DNA of 10,496 nt. It comes from Proteobacteria bacterium UBA6920 (GTDB lineage Bacteria; Pseudomonadota; Gammaproteobacteria; SG8-11). The stretch spans positions 668-11,163 of the forward strand of contig DKAS01000207.1 in the NCBI GenBank assembly GCA_002448875.1, written 5' to 3'. The notes below the pieces were generated by a model, which worked only from the letters and a program-made list of their open reading frames with translations, had not been told where the DNA came from and ran no database searches. Of this stretch, positions 1 to 6,115 are shown piece after piece. The position numbers and the translations under genes were made by a program. Positions within the stretch are counted from its first letter, which is position 1. Every line of letters starts with the position of its first letter.

Positions 1-480
1 AGGATGGGTTTTGGGATCCACATCCGGATTCACCCGGATGGCGACGGGGGCGACTTTGTTTTCCGCGCGCGCCACCTGTTCGAGCAGGTAGAGTTCGGAC
101 TCCGATTCGATGTTGAAGGAATAGATGCCCTGGTTGAGGGCGTAGCGCAGCTCGTCCCGTGTCTTGCCGACGCCGGAAAACACCACTTTGCCCGGGTCGC
201 CGCCGGCGGCGAGCACCCGGTGCAGTTCTCCGCCGGACACGATATCGAAGCCCGATCCCAGGCGTGCCATGACGTTCAGCACCGCGAGATTGGCGTTGGC
301 TTTCACCGCGTAGCAGATCAGATGATCGTGACCGGCGAAGGCGCGATCGAAGGCGTGCCAGTGGCGTTCCAGGGTGGCACGGGAATAGATATAGCATGGC
401 GTGCCCACGGCGGCGGCTATGGTTTTTACCGCTACGTCTTCGGCATAGAGTTCGCTGTCGCGATAGGTGAAATGGTCCAT
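1..480 (-). CDS. lysA: Diaminopimelate decarboxylase, N-terminal 160 codons (runs off the left edge)
   Basis: LysA is the PLP-dependent enzyme that decarboxylates meso-diaminopimelate to L-lysine, the last step of lysine biosynthesis in the cytosol. The visible part starts [15 protein letters not shown], typical of the family. [14 protein letters not shown] at residues 58-71 contains the lysine (K60) expected to carry [28 protein letters not shown] and the IRVNPDVD block follow, as in the alanine-racemase-like barrel of this family. The ATG at 480-478 gives the standard N-terminus. It begins 6 bases after the lptM stop, so the two are surely co-transcribed; no clear Shine-Dalgarno precedes it, which would fit translational coupling. 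The C-terminal barrel and beta-domain lie outside the window. Identification is by family recognition and is firm. Confidence 0.96.
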   Translation of the reverse strand, partial: MDHFTYRDSELYAEDVAVKTIAAAVGTPCYIYSRATLERHWHAFDRAFAGHDHLICYAVKANANLAVLNVMARLGSGFDIVSGGELHRVLAAGGDPGKVVFSGVGKTRDELRYALNQGIYSFNIESESELYLLEQVARAENKVAPVAIRVNPDVDPKTHP

Positions 481-486
481 GGCGGC

Positions 487-669
487 TTACTGATTGGTTG
501 CAGGTTGTTCGGGGCCGGCGGGCGCGGAAGCAGATGTTTTGTCCGCCGGTTTCTGCGCCTTGTCGTCGGGTTTGGGCAGATACAGATCATCCTTGTAGCC
601 GCAGCCGGCGGCGAGGGTCAGCAGGCCGGCGACGATCAGGGGAGCAATGCGAAAATTCAGCCGGCGCAC
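487..669 (-). CDS. lptM: LPS-assembly maturation lipoprotein LptM (formerly YifL)
   Basis: A 60-residue lipoprotein. The signal peptide has a short basic start (MRRLNFR), a hydrophobic core and a lipobox, LAAGC, with the lipidated cysteine at C23. GYKDDLYLPKP follows, matching the short conserved Gly..Leu-Tyr-x-Pro block of the LptM/YifL family, then a low-complexity Lys/Pro/Ala tail. In E. coli LptM binds the LptD/E translocon at the outer membrane and helps oxidative maturation of LptD; that role is from family knowledge. The start is a GTG (669-667) with AGAGGA about 5 bases upstream, and no better ATG exists in frame. Its position immediately upstream of lysA is the conserved gammaproteobacterial arrangement and supports the call despite the small size. 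Confidence 0.88.
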   Translation of the reverse strand: MRRLNFRIAPLIVAGLLTLAAGCGYKDDLYLPKPDDKAQKPADKTSASAPAGPEQPATNQ

Positions 670-704
670 CGGGTCCTCTGTATACTGTTGTCCTGGGAGC
701 CGGC

Positions 705-732
705 ATTATAGCGTATTTCAGGCGCTTACTAA
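705..732 (-). promoter_or_regulatory. Probable sigma-70 promoter of lptM-lysA
   Basis: On the minus strand there is a perfect -10, TATAAT (710-705), 16 bases downstream of a -35-like TTAGTA (732-727). Transcription would start near 698, giving a leader of about 30 nt before the lptM GTG. Only sequence resemblance supports it, but the -10 is consensus and correctly placed. Confidence 0.6.
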
Positions 733-806
733 GAACTACATTAAGGAAGCCACATGTTGGTGTCGCGTTCCCATGCCCCCTCAGGGGCGGGACAGGATGA
801 ATATAT

Positions 807-1484
807 ATGTTATCCAACAATTCGCTGATAGTCATCGATCCGCCTGCGGTCAAGGCGGACAGCGCGGTTATCTGGCTGCATGGCCTGGGCGCCGACGGCC
901 ATGATTTCGCCGGCATCCAGGCCAGTTTGGGGTTGCCGGCAGATCACGCCATTTGTTTTTTGTTTCCTCACGCGCCGTTGCGGCCGGTAACCATCAACGG
1001 CGGCTATGTCATGCGCGCCTGGTACGATATTTACGCCATCGGCCCGGATAGTCCGGAGGATCAGAGTGGGCTTGAGGTCTCGGAGCAATACCTGCTGGAT
1101 CTAGTGGCCCAGCTGGGTCGTGAAGGCATACCTCCGCAGCGCATTGTGCTCGCCGGTTTCTCCCAGGGCGGGGCGGTCTGCCTGTTCACTGCGCTACGCG
1201 CCAGCCAGGCCTTCGCCGGTGTGCTTGCCCTGTCGACCTACCTGCCCACCGCGCAGCATATCCAGTCGACTATCAGCCCTGCCGGCAAAGACACTCCGGT
1301 GTGGATGGCTCATGGCACCTGGGATGACGTGGTTCCCTTTGTCTTCGGCGAAATGTCGCGGGATCGCCTGCTGACCCTGGGCGTGGCCGTGGACTGGCAC
1401 AGCTATGAGATGCCGCATACCGTGATCGCACCGGAAATCCAGGAGCTGGCGGAGTGGTTGCGCGGCCGCCTGCCGGCAGCCTAA
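807..1484 (+). CDS. Carboxylesterase / lysophospholipase-like alpha/beta hydrolase (Abhydrolase_2 family)
   Basis: A 225-residue cytosolic serine hydrolase of the small carboxylesterase / acyl-protein-thioesterase family. HGLGADGHDF (25-34) is the oxyanion-hole segment. GFSQGG (117-122) is the nucleophile elbow with Ser119. HGTWDDVVP (169-177) supplies the acid, Asp173 by alignment with the Pseudomonas fluorescens enzyme. EMPHTV (201-206) supplies His204. The full triad and family-typical length suggest an active enzyme. Known relatives hydrolyse short-chain carboxylic esters and sometimes lysophospholipids; the true substrate cannot be read from sequence. There is no signal peptide. The ATG is preceded by CAGGAT about 9 bases upstream. 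The gene is divergent from lptM-lysA and about 150 bases upstream of the GGDEF-like gene, so it may be monocistronic. Confidence 0.9.
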   Translation: MLSNNSLIVIDPPAVKADSAVIWLHGLGADGHDFAGIQASLGLPADHAICFLFPHAPLRPVTINGGYVMRAWYDIYAIGPDSPEDQSGLEVSEQYLLDLVAQLGREGIPPQRIVLAGFSQGGAVCLFTALRASQAFAGVLALSTYLPTAQHIQSTISPAGKDTPVWMAHGTWDDVVPFVFGEMSRDRLLTLGVAVDWHSYEMPHTVIAPEIQELAEWLRGRLPAA

Positions 1485-1635
1485 ATTTCATTTGAAAACA
1501 ATCAGATAGGATTTGGGGCGCAGCGCGCGGCGGGGGTGGCCGACGGTTCCCGTGTGTTATGCGCAAGTTATTGATAACATAAGCCCTTGATCCTGACTTC
1601 CATTGGCAATCAGCGTACGTTAAGGAGAGTGCCCG

Positions 1636-2445
1636 ATGACAAGCAAGCTCACCTTGGAGCAGGCCCTAGCTTTGCTGTCCAGCCATCCGGTCGCTTGTGC
1701 AGTGTTTTCCGCGACCGGGCAGGCCTTGTGGATACACCCCGGACTGGCAAAAGTGTTGCATCGCGACGAATCCAGTCTGCAAGCCATGACCCTGGCCGAT
1801 CTGGAAGGGCAGTGCCGCAGCGTGCCCGGCGGACTGGTGCAGTGCGCCGCGGGAATTTACCGTTTGCACAAGACCACGCTGAGCGCAGGTGGCGAGACAT
1901 TACCGGCCTGCTATCTGATCGATGCCAGCGCGCAAAGTGAAAACAAGGTATTGCGTGAACGCCTGGAAAACGAGGCCATGATAGATGTCGATACCGGCCT
2001 GTTGACCTATGGCGCCCTGATCAAGAATCTCGATTTGCTGATAACCCGCAGTCGCCGCTATGGCAATCCGCTGTCCGCACTGAAGGTGCAGGCGGACAAC
2101 GGCAGCCCGGATATCGATCCGGCGGACATGCTGACGGCGGTAGGGCATCTGTTGAAGGATCAATTGCGTTGGGCGGATCTGATCGGCCGTACCCGCGAGG
2201 ATCAATTCATTATCGTCATGCCGGAGACGACACCGGAAGCAGCGACCCGCATCTGCGACAAGCTGCGTGAACGATTGCAGACCCTGACGGTTCCCTATGC
2301 GGACGGCAAGCCCTGTCGGGCGCGCGCGCACTTCGGTCTTACCGCCTGGCGCAAAGGCGATGACGGCGTCATGATGCTCGACCGGTTGCAAGCCGCGCTG
2401 CGGGAGGCTGCTGGCGGCGATCCGGCGGGTGTGGTGACCCGTTGA
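1636..2445 (+). CDS. Degenerate GGDEF-domain protein, probably catalytically inactive
   Basis: A 269-residue cytosolic protein. Residues 1 to about 100 resemble a small PAS-like sensory region (for example CAVFSATGQALWIHPGLAKV at 21-40), though the fold is not certain. A linker at about 101-116 leads into a GGDEF-type domain from DVDTGLLTYGAL (117-128) to the end. Where an active diguanylate cyclase has GG(D/E)EF, this protein has REDQF (187-191): both glycines and the metal-binding acidic pattern are lost, so it should not make c-di-GMP. RWAD at 178-181 sits exactly where the RxxD inhibitory c-di-GMP-binding I-site lies, and is intact. It could be a c-di-GMP receptor or a structural partner. 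The ATG follows a good AAGGAGAG Shine-Dalgarno. No membrane segment is visible. The next coding gene is a Crp-type regulator. Confidence 0.8.
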   Translation: MTSKLTLEQALALLSSHPVACAVFSATGQALWIHPGLAKVLHRDESSLQAMTLADLEGQCRSVPGGLVQCAAGIYRLHKTTLSAGGETLPACYLIDASAQSENKVLRERLENEAMIDVDTGLLTYGALIKNLDLLITRSRRYGNPLSALKVQADNGSPDIDPADMLTAVGHLLKDQLRWADLIGRTREDQFIIVMPETTPEAATRICDKLRERLQTLTVPYADGKPCRARAHFGLTAWRKGDDGVMMLDRLQAALREAAGGDPAGVVTR

Positions 2446-2643
2446 GCCGCGACTTTTGCGTCGATTGGTATTATTTCATATTGCCCCTGTAGCGTAGTGC
2501 ATGGAGCCTGCCAGCGTGGCGAGGTAAATTGAACTCGTAGTTGATTGATCGGTAGGGTGAACTCATTCGATCTGATTGATCATACTCATCTCCAATCTAC
2601 CTCTCCATAGTTGGCCACTGTCTTCGGGCAGTGGCTTTTTTTT
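2446..2643 (+). ncRNA. Possible small RNA (or long 3' UTR) ending at a strong terminator
   Basis: This stretch has no supportable ORF. It contains a duplicated arrangement: TGAACTC (2530-2536) then TGATTGATC (2542-2550), and again TGAACTC (2558-2564) then TGATTGATC (2573-2581). Two TCTCC stretches (2589-2593, 2602-2606), complementary to Shine-Dalgarno sequences, come just before the terminator. GATCG (2547-2551) can pair with CGATC (2568-2572). This layout of repeated elements, CU-rich unpaired motifs and an intrinsic terminator resembles trans-acting small RNAs. I could not find a convincing promoter, so the 5' end is unknown and the region may instead be the 3' UTR of the GGDEF-like gene. 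It matches no family I recognise. Confidence 0.3.
2612..2643 (+). terminator. Strong intrinsic terminator with a UUCG tetraloop
   Basis: GCCACTGTC (2614-2622) pairs with GGCAGTGGC (2627-2635), nine base pairs including one U-G wobble, closing a cUUCGg tetraloop. Eight T residues follow (2636-2643). It acts on the plus strand, ending either the GGDEF-like transcript about 170 bases after its stop or a separate small RNA, and isolates the Crp-type gene downstream. Confidence 0.9.
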
Positions 2644-2792
2644 AAACTTTTCGTGCCAGGGTGGTTTTCCTGAGCACTTGGCCGCTCCCGGCTTAGAATT
2701 AGTCTACTTGGAAATTCTTTAGCACTTAAGCGGCGGATTTTTTTGCTAAACTAGTATCCTTAGCGTGGTGATTACTTTTATCTATACCACTT

Positions 2793-2813
2793 ATATGTAT
2801 AATGGGTACATAT
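2793..2813 (+). promoter_or_regulatory. Consensus -10 box inside a perfect dyad, upstream of the Crp-type gene
   Basis: TATAAT occurs at 2798-2803. It lies inside a perfect 7-base inverted repeat, ATATGTA (2793-2799) and TACATAT (2807-2813), with a 7-base centre. No good -35 is present (CTTTTA at 2775-2780 is the 17-base-spacer position), which often goes with activator-dependent or tightly regulated promoters. Transcription would start near 2810, about 20 bases before the ATG. The dyad is a candidate operator; which protein binds it is unknown. Upstream, 2644-2792 is AT-rich with no gene. Confidence 0.5.
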
Positions 2814-2830
2814 TCACACCGGTCACGATC

Positions 2831-3493
2831 ATGGAAAATGAAGCTATACCGCTGAGCAATGTTCCTCTGTTCGCAGGCTTGAGCGAAAAAGAATTGCAGG
2901 CGATTTCCCAGCATGCAATTACCAAACGGTTTAACAAGAATACCGTGGTCATCAATGAAGGTGATAATTCGGATTCGCTGTACGTTATTCTGTCGGGGCG
3001 GGTGAAGATCTATTTGAGCGATGAAGAAGGCAAGGAAGTCATCCTCAACAATCAGGGGCCGGGAGATTATTTCGGCGAACTGGCGCTGATCGATGAAGCG
3101 CCGCGTTCGGCTTCGGTAATGACCGTGGAAGACTGCCGCCTGTCCATTATCAGCAAGCACGATTTCGCCACTTGCCTGAAAAACCATCCGGAGATCGCTT
3201 TGAGCCTGATCAAGGATCTCAGCCGGCGCATGCGTTCCCTGACGGAAAACGTCAAGAGCCTGGCCCTGATGGATGTGTATGGCCGGGTGGCGCGCACCCT
3301 GCTCAACCTGTCCGTGCCCGAGGAGGGCAAGATGGTGGTGCGCGAGCGGTTGACGCAGAAGGACATCGCCAATATGGTCGGAGCTTCGCGCGAAATGGTG
3401 AGCCGCATTCTCAAGGATCTTTCCGTCGGTGGTTATATCACCGTGGATAGAAAGCGCATCACCATCAATGAGCGTCTTCCCGCCGCCTGGTAG
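2831..3493 (+). CDS. Crp/Fnr-family transcriptional regulator (Crp type)
   Basis: A 220-residue regulator with an N-terminal cyclic-nucleotide-binding beta-roll (about 10-125), dimer helix (about 125-150) and C-terminal winged helix (about 150-215). The phosphate-binding cassette is GELALIDEAPRSAS (82-95); E83, R92 and S93 align with the cAMP-contacting Glu72, Arg82 and Ser83 of E. coli CRP. The helix-turn-helix has VGASREMVSRIL (183-194), keeping the Arg-Glu...Arg pattern CRP uses to read TGTGA-type sites. There are no N-terminal cysteines, so it is not an FeS-sensing FNR. The ligand may be cAMP, but relatives such as Clp bind c-di-GMP. An upstream in-frame GTG at 2765 would lengthen it by 22 residues. 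I prefer the ATG at 2831 because the likely promoter lies between the two and homologues begin about 10 residues before the PLF.GL motif. The Shine-Dalgarno is weak. Confidence 0.9.
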   Translation: MENEAIPLSNVPLFAGLSEKELQAISQHAITKRFNKNTVVINEGDNSDSLYVILSGRVKIYLSDEEGKEVILNNQGPGDYFGELALIDEAPRSASVMTVEDCRLSIISKHDFATCLKNHPEIALSLIKDLSRRMRSLTENVKSLALMDVYGRVARTLLNLSVPEEGKMVVRERLTQKDIANMVGASREMVSRILKDLSVGGYITVDRKRITINERLPAAW

Positions 3494-3502
3494 TTCGTCC
3501 CT

Positions 3503-4156
3503 TCAATAGCTGTCCAGCATCCGGAACAGCACGGAGAATCCGAGAAAATAACCCACCGCGTCCGCATCGATTTTTATATCGGGCGTGCTCGTCCGGCCGT
3601 CATCGTCAAAATGCCCCTGGTAATGCATGTAGCGGGTGCCGCCGGTAAAGCTCAGACTTACTGGTTTGTGCAGGTTGAGATTGTAACCGACGATCAGGCC
3701 GCCGCCGTAGCCGCGCAGAAAGCCGTCGTAGCTGTTGGCCGTCCCCAGATCGCTGTCTTCGGCGAACGTGTCATACAAAGCCAGCTTTAGCTGTGGTCCC
3801 AGCCATACTCGATAACGTTCACCTTGTGCCAGGGCAAAGCCGAAGGTGTGAGTCATCGCCAACCCGGAATAGTACAGGGCGTAGCTGTCGTTGCTGGCGG
3901 TATTGATTTCCTTACCCGCCGTCAGCCGGTAGTTGAAGACCGCGGGGCGGGCGACAGCGCTGTCCAGAATGGCGGCAAAATGCATGGTTTCACGTCTGTC
4001 GGAGGCATCGGCATCCCGCCAGTTTTCCTGGCTCTGTCCCAGATCCAGTCCCAGGCCAATGGCATGGCTGTCAGCGGCGCACAACAACAGCAACAGGGTG
4101 AATGCGGCGGGCCAGCGGCTGCGTGACCGCTGCGGCAGCAGGTGTAGGTTCGGCAT
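3503..4156 (-). CDS. Putative outer-membrane beta-barrel protein, function unknown
   Basis: A 217-residue protein I cannot assign to a named family. A signal peptide is clear: basic start (QRSRSRW), Leu-rich core, and a likely signal peptidase I site after Ser-His-Ala32. There is no lipobox cysteine at the cleavage site. The mature part has alternating hydrophobic and polar residues with many aromatics and glycines, for example YRVWLGPQLKLALYDTF and FLRGYGGGLIVGYNLNL. It ends FLGFSVLFRMLDSY, with a C-terminal aromatic residue as in Bam-assembled barrels. About eight strands would fit the length, as in small OmpW/OmpA-like barrels, but that is inference. The ATG has GAGGT about 7 bases upstream. 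The stop lies 9 bases from the convergent Crp-type gene's stop, with no terminator between. The 170 bases upstream to the tRNA hold nothing I can identify. Confidence 0.7.
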   Translation of the reverse strand: MPNLHLLPQRSRSRWPAAFTLLLLLCAADSHAIGLGLDLGQSQENWRDADASDRRETMHFAAILDSAVARPAVFNYRLTAGKEINTASNDSYALYYSGLAMTHTFGFALAQGERYRVWLGPQLKLALYDTFAEDSDLGTANSYDGFLRGYGGGLIVGYNLNLHKPVSLSFTGGTRYMHYQGHFDDDGRTSTPDIKIDADAVGYFLGFSVLFRMLDSY

Positions 4157-4326
4157 ACATCAGACCTCGTGCAGGCTAATCTTGCTTTGATCCTAGCATC
4201 GCCGCAGATGGCAACGAATCCCGGCAGGAACTGCTGGTGCGCCGGGCAAAATATGCGCGCAGGCGGTTTGCGCTGGACAGGGGCTGGGAGCCGAGGCAGT
4301 CTGGTTGAGCGTGACGGGAGGGAAAA

Positions 4327-4402
4327 TGGTGCCGATGAGCAGAATCGAACTGCTGACCTACGCATTACGAGTGCGTTGCTCTACCATCTGAGCTACACCG
4401 GC
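4327..4402 (-). tRNA. tRNA-Thr, anticodon CGU, CCA encoded
   Basis: The minus strand folds into a full cloverleaf of 76 nt. The acceptor GCCGGTG pairs with CATCGGC (one G-U), with discriminator A and genome-encoded CCA (4329-4327). The D arm is GCTC...GAGC; the anticodon stem ACGCA/TGCGT has loop CTCGTAA giving anticodon CGU (reads ACG, Thr); the T arm is AGCAG-TTCGATT-CTGCT. No intron, truncation or neighbouring tRNA is seen. Confidence 0.97.
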
Positions 4403-4418
4403 AGGTTAGGGGAACAGA

Positions 4419-4447
4419 ATTGTATCATCCTGACGCCGCTTCGGCAG
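4419..4447 (-). promoter_or_regulatory. Possible promoter of tRNA-Thr (extended -10)
   Basis: On the minus strand TGATACAAT gives an extended -10 (TACAAT at 4424-4419), placing the start about 7-10 bases before the tRNA 5' end at 4402. The -35 position (CTGCCG, 4447-4442) is poor. No terminator separates the upstream Fur-like gene, so read-through is also possible. Confidence 0.4.
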
Positions 4448-4481
4448 GGGGGGCGCGGAAAAAGAATGCCCTGAACCTGGC

Positions 4482-4892
4482 TCAGCGGTGGCGCACTTTG
4501 ACGATGACTTCCACGCTGTCATATTTGGTACCGGCCGGTGGCTGGGGCAGGGAACTGAGGGCCAGCTCGGAATGCATGACGTCATGCAGTTCGCCGGTGT
4601 CGACATTGTAAAAGTGGTAATGCGGGCTGGTATTGGAATCGTAGAATACCTTGGCCGGATCGATAATGACTTCTTTTACCAGGCCCTTGCGCGCGAACAA
4701 GCCCAGGGTGTTGTAAACGGTCGCCTTGGAGGCTATCGGTCGATCCTTGTTGACGACGTTCAGTACCTGTTCCGCTGACAAGTGCTGGGGTTTACAAAAC
4801 AGCGCGGCGGCGATTTCTACCCTCTGATGGGTAGGGGAAATATCGTGCTGGCTCAGCAGGGATACGATTTCTTTCATGGTCGATATCATCAT
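4482..4892 (-). CDS. Fur-superfamily regulator (PerR/Irr-like) lacking the structural zinc cysteines
   Basis: A 136-residue Fur-superfamily repressor. The DNA-binding domain has ISPTHQRVEIAAALF (18-32), HLSAEQVL (37-44) and SKATVYNTLGLFARKGLV (55-72). The regulatory metal ligands are H37, D85, H91, H93 and D104, matching Bacillus subtilis PerR in both identity and number. The two CxxC pairs that hold structural zinc in most Fur and PerR proteins are missing: N96 and T99 replace the first pair, and the tail has none. C33 is the only cysteine. Irr-type proteins also lack this zinc site, so iron, heme or peroxide sensing are all possible. The start is uncertain: ATG codons at 4892, 4889 and 4877 are all in frame, with AGGGA best spaced for 4889. 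Targets are unknown; it may control itself or neighbours. Confidence 0.85.
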   Translation of the reverse strand: MMISTMKEIVSLLSQHDISPTHQRVEIAAALFCKPQHLSAEQVLNVVNKDRPIASKATVYNTLGLFARKGLVKEVIIDPAKVFYDSNTSPHYHFYNVDTGELHDVMHSELALSSLPQPPAGTKYDSVEVIVKVRHR

Positions 4893-4896
4893 GTTC

Positions 4897-4927
4897 CCTA
4901 TTATATAGGCGAATTTTACAAAAGTAA
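4897..4927 (-). promoter_or_regulatory. Probable promoter of the Fur-like gene, -10 inside a small dyad
   Basis: On the minus strand TTACTT (4927-4922), a 16-base spacer and a consensus TATAAT (4905-4900). The -10 is within a perfect dyad of 5-base arms, CCTAT (4897-4901) and ATAGG (4905-4909) on the plus strand, with a 3-base centre. This is a plausible autoregulatory operator. The start point would fall near 4893, almost at the first ATG. The rest of 4928-5029 shows only a GC-rich palindrome at 5004-5016 without a T run. Confidence 0.5.
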
Positions 4928-5029
4928 CTGAGTGCGTTTCGCGGGAAATTACAATCTATATAACATGAATGGAGAGAAACAAGGAAATATCGGAATCCAG
5001 TTTCACCGCCGCGGTGCGTCCGGCATGGG

Positions 5030-6115
5030 TCATGGCAGATAAGGTGAGGGGTCAAGGATCGGCGGTTCGTTTAAAATTATGTTTCTAATCAATCGACTGG
5101 ATGCCGGCGCCAGAACCACCCCGTTGCGGAAATGACCGGTGTTGAAGTACGCGTTGCGGTAAGCCGGGTGCCGGCCGATGAGGGGGATGCCTTGGGCGGT
5201 GCCGGGACGCAGACCGGCCCAGTGGCGAACCACGGGAAAAGAGGCAAGCTCAGGGTAGAGTCCCAGGGCGAAGTCGAAAAGCTCCCGGCGGGCCGCTGCG
5301 CTGGTTTCTTTAGCGAACCCGGTGTTTTCCAAAGTGCTGCCCACCAGGAGGTGGCCGTCGCGGCGCGGGATGAGATAGCGCCCGTCACGCAGCACCATGC
5401 AGGGAACCACGCCGGGATTCGCCGCCAGCAGGATCATTTGCCCCTTGACCGGGGCCACGGGCAGCGCCAGTGCCAGCTGTTCCGCCAGCAAGCCGCTCCA
5501 GGCGCCGGCACAGATCAGGAAGTGGTCGCCCGCCAGCGGTCCCTGGGGGGTGTCGACGTGTTCGATTCGGTCGCCCTGGCGGTGAAAACCGGTCACGGCG
5601 GTTTGCAGGCGGAACTGCACGCCCAACTGCAGAAGTTCCTGATGCAGGGCTTGCAACAGGCGCGGATTGCGCACATGCGCCAGGCTGGGAAACCACAGGC
5701 CGCCAGCGGCCAGCGGCGCCGGCGCTAAACGGAAACGGTCGGCATCCGCCGTTCCCACCGGTTGCCATGGCAGAGGATAGTCACTGGCCCAGGCTGCCGC
5801 GGCGGTTTGCTCCCGGGTTTCCAGGACCAGCAGACCGCAATCCGTCCACTGGGCATCGATACCGGTGGCGGCGTGCAAGTCCGCGATCAATTGCGGGTAG
5901 ACCTCCTGGCTCCAGCGCGCCAGATTGTTCACGGCCTTGGTATAGCGCCAGGGGTACAGGGGGGACAGGATGCCGCCCCCGGCCCACGACGATTCCTGAC
6001 CCCAGTCGCTACGTTCCACCAGAGTGACGCGCGCGCCGCCGCGGGCCAGCTCCCGGGCGCTGAGCATGCCGATGATGCCGGCGCCGACGATAACGATATC
6101 GCTGTGGCGATTCAT
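5030..6115 (-). CDS. thiO: Glycine oxidase ThiO (FAD-dependent amine oxidase of the DAO family)
   Basis: A 361-residue flavoenzyme that oxidises glycine to iminoacetate (glyoxylate imine), the glycine-derived precursor for the thiazole of thiamine in aerobes. DIVIVGAGIIG (6-16) is the Rossmann GxGxxG motif, ending in E34 (VTLVER), which binds the ribose of FAD. ESSWAGGGIL (41-50) is the conserved second FAD loop. GLRPGT (301-306) carries R303 and GHFRNG (327-332) carries R330, aligning with substrate-pocket Arg302 and Arg329 of Bacillus subtilis glycine oxidase. Length matches the family. The ATG (6115-6113) overlaps the TGA of the upstream kinase as ATGA, so translation is probably coupled; the alternative longer reading frame has no support. 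No thiG or thiS is adjacent, and a broader D-amino-acid or sarcosine oxidase role cannot be excluded. Confidence 0.88.
   Translation of the reverse strand: MNRHSDIVIVGAGIIGMLSARELARGGARVTLVERSDWGQESSWAGGGILSPLYPWRYTKAVNNLARWSQEVYPQLIADLHAATGIDAQWTDCGLLVLETREQTAAAAWASDYPLPWQPVGTADADRFRLAPAPLAAGGLWFPSLAHVRNPRLLQALHQELLQLGVQFRLQTAVTGFHRQGDRIEHVDTPQGPLAGDHFLICAGAWSGLLAEQLALALPVAPVKGQMILLAANPGVVPCMVLRDGRYLIPRRDGHLLVGSTLENTGFAKETSAAARRELFDFALGLYPELASFPVVRHWAGLRPGTAQGIPLIGRHPAYRNAYFNTGHFRNGVVLAPASSRLIRNIILNEPPILDPSPYLP

Noticed and set aside
4..711. Long plus-strand ORF of 235 codons
   Set aside because: It is antisense to lysA and lptM, both securely identified, and its translation shows no recognisable domain. 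High-GC coding strands commonly leave such open shadows.
1555..1579. Inverted repeat TGTTAT...ATAACA upstream of the GGDEF-like gene
   Set aside because: Six-base arms 13 bases apart in an AT-rich segment are easily due to chance. They match no operator I know, and no clear promoter is associated.
2765..2830. N-terminal extension of the Crp-type regulator from a GTG at 2765
   Set aside because: The extension covers the likely promoter and dyad and has no ribosome site; the ATG at 2831 fits homologues.
4080..4110. CAA/CAG-rich low-complexity stretch (a similar one near 10130-10160)
   Set aside because: These encode the poly-Leu cores of signal peptides on the minus strand and do not need a separate repeat function.
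4327..4402. tRNA-Thr as an integration site for a mobile element
   Set aside because: No integrase, direct repeat of the tRNA 3' end, or foreign-looking genes lie on either side.
5004..5016. GC-rich palindrome CACCGC-C-GCGGTG downstream of thiO
   Set aside because: A perfect dyad, but the one-base centre makes a poor hairpin loop and no T run follows on either strand, so it is not called a terminator.
4965..5042. 25-codon plus-strand ORF after an AT-rich TATATAA stretch
   Set aside because: It starts with a plausible ATG, but has no good Shine-Dalgarno, no hydrophobic or other signature, and overlaps the end of thiO on the other strand. Not enough to call a gene.
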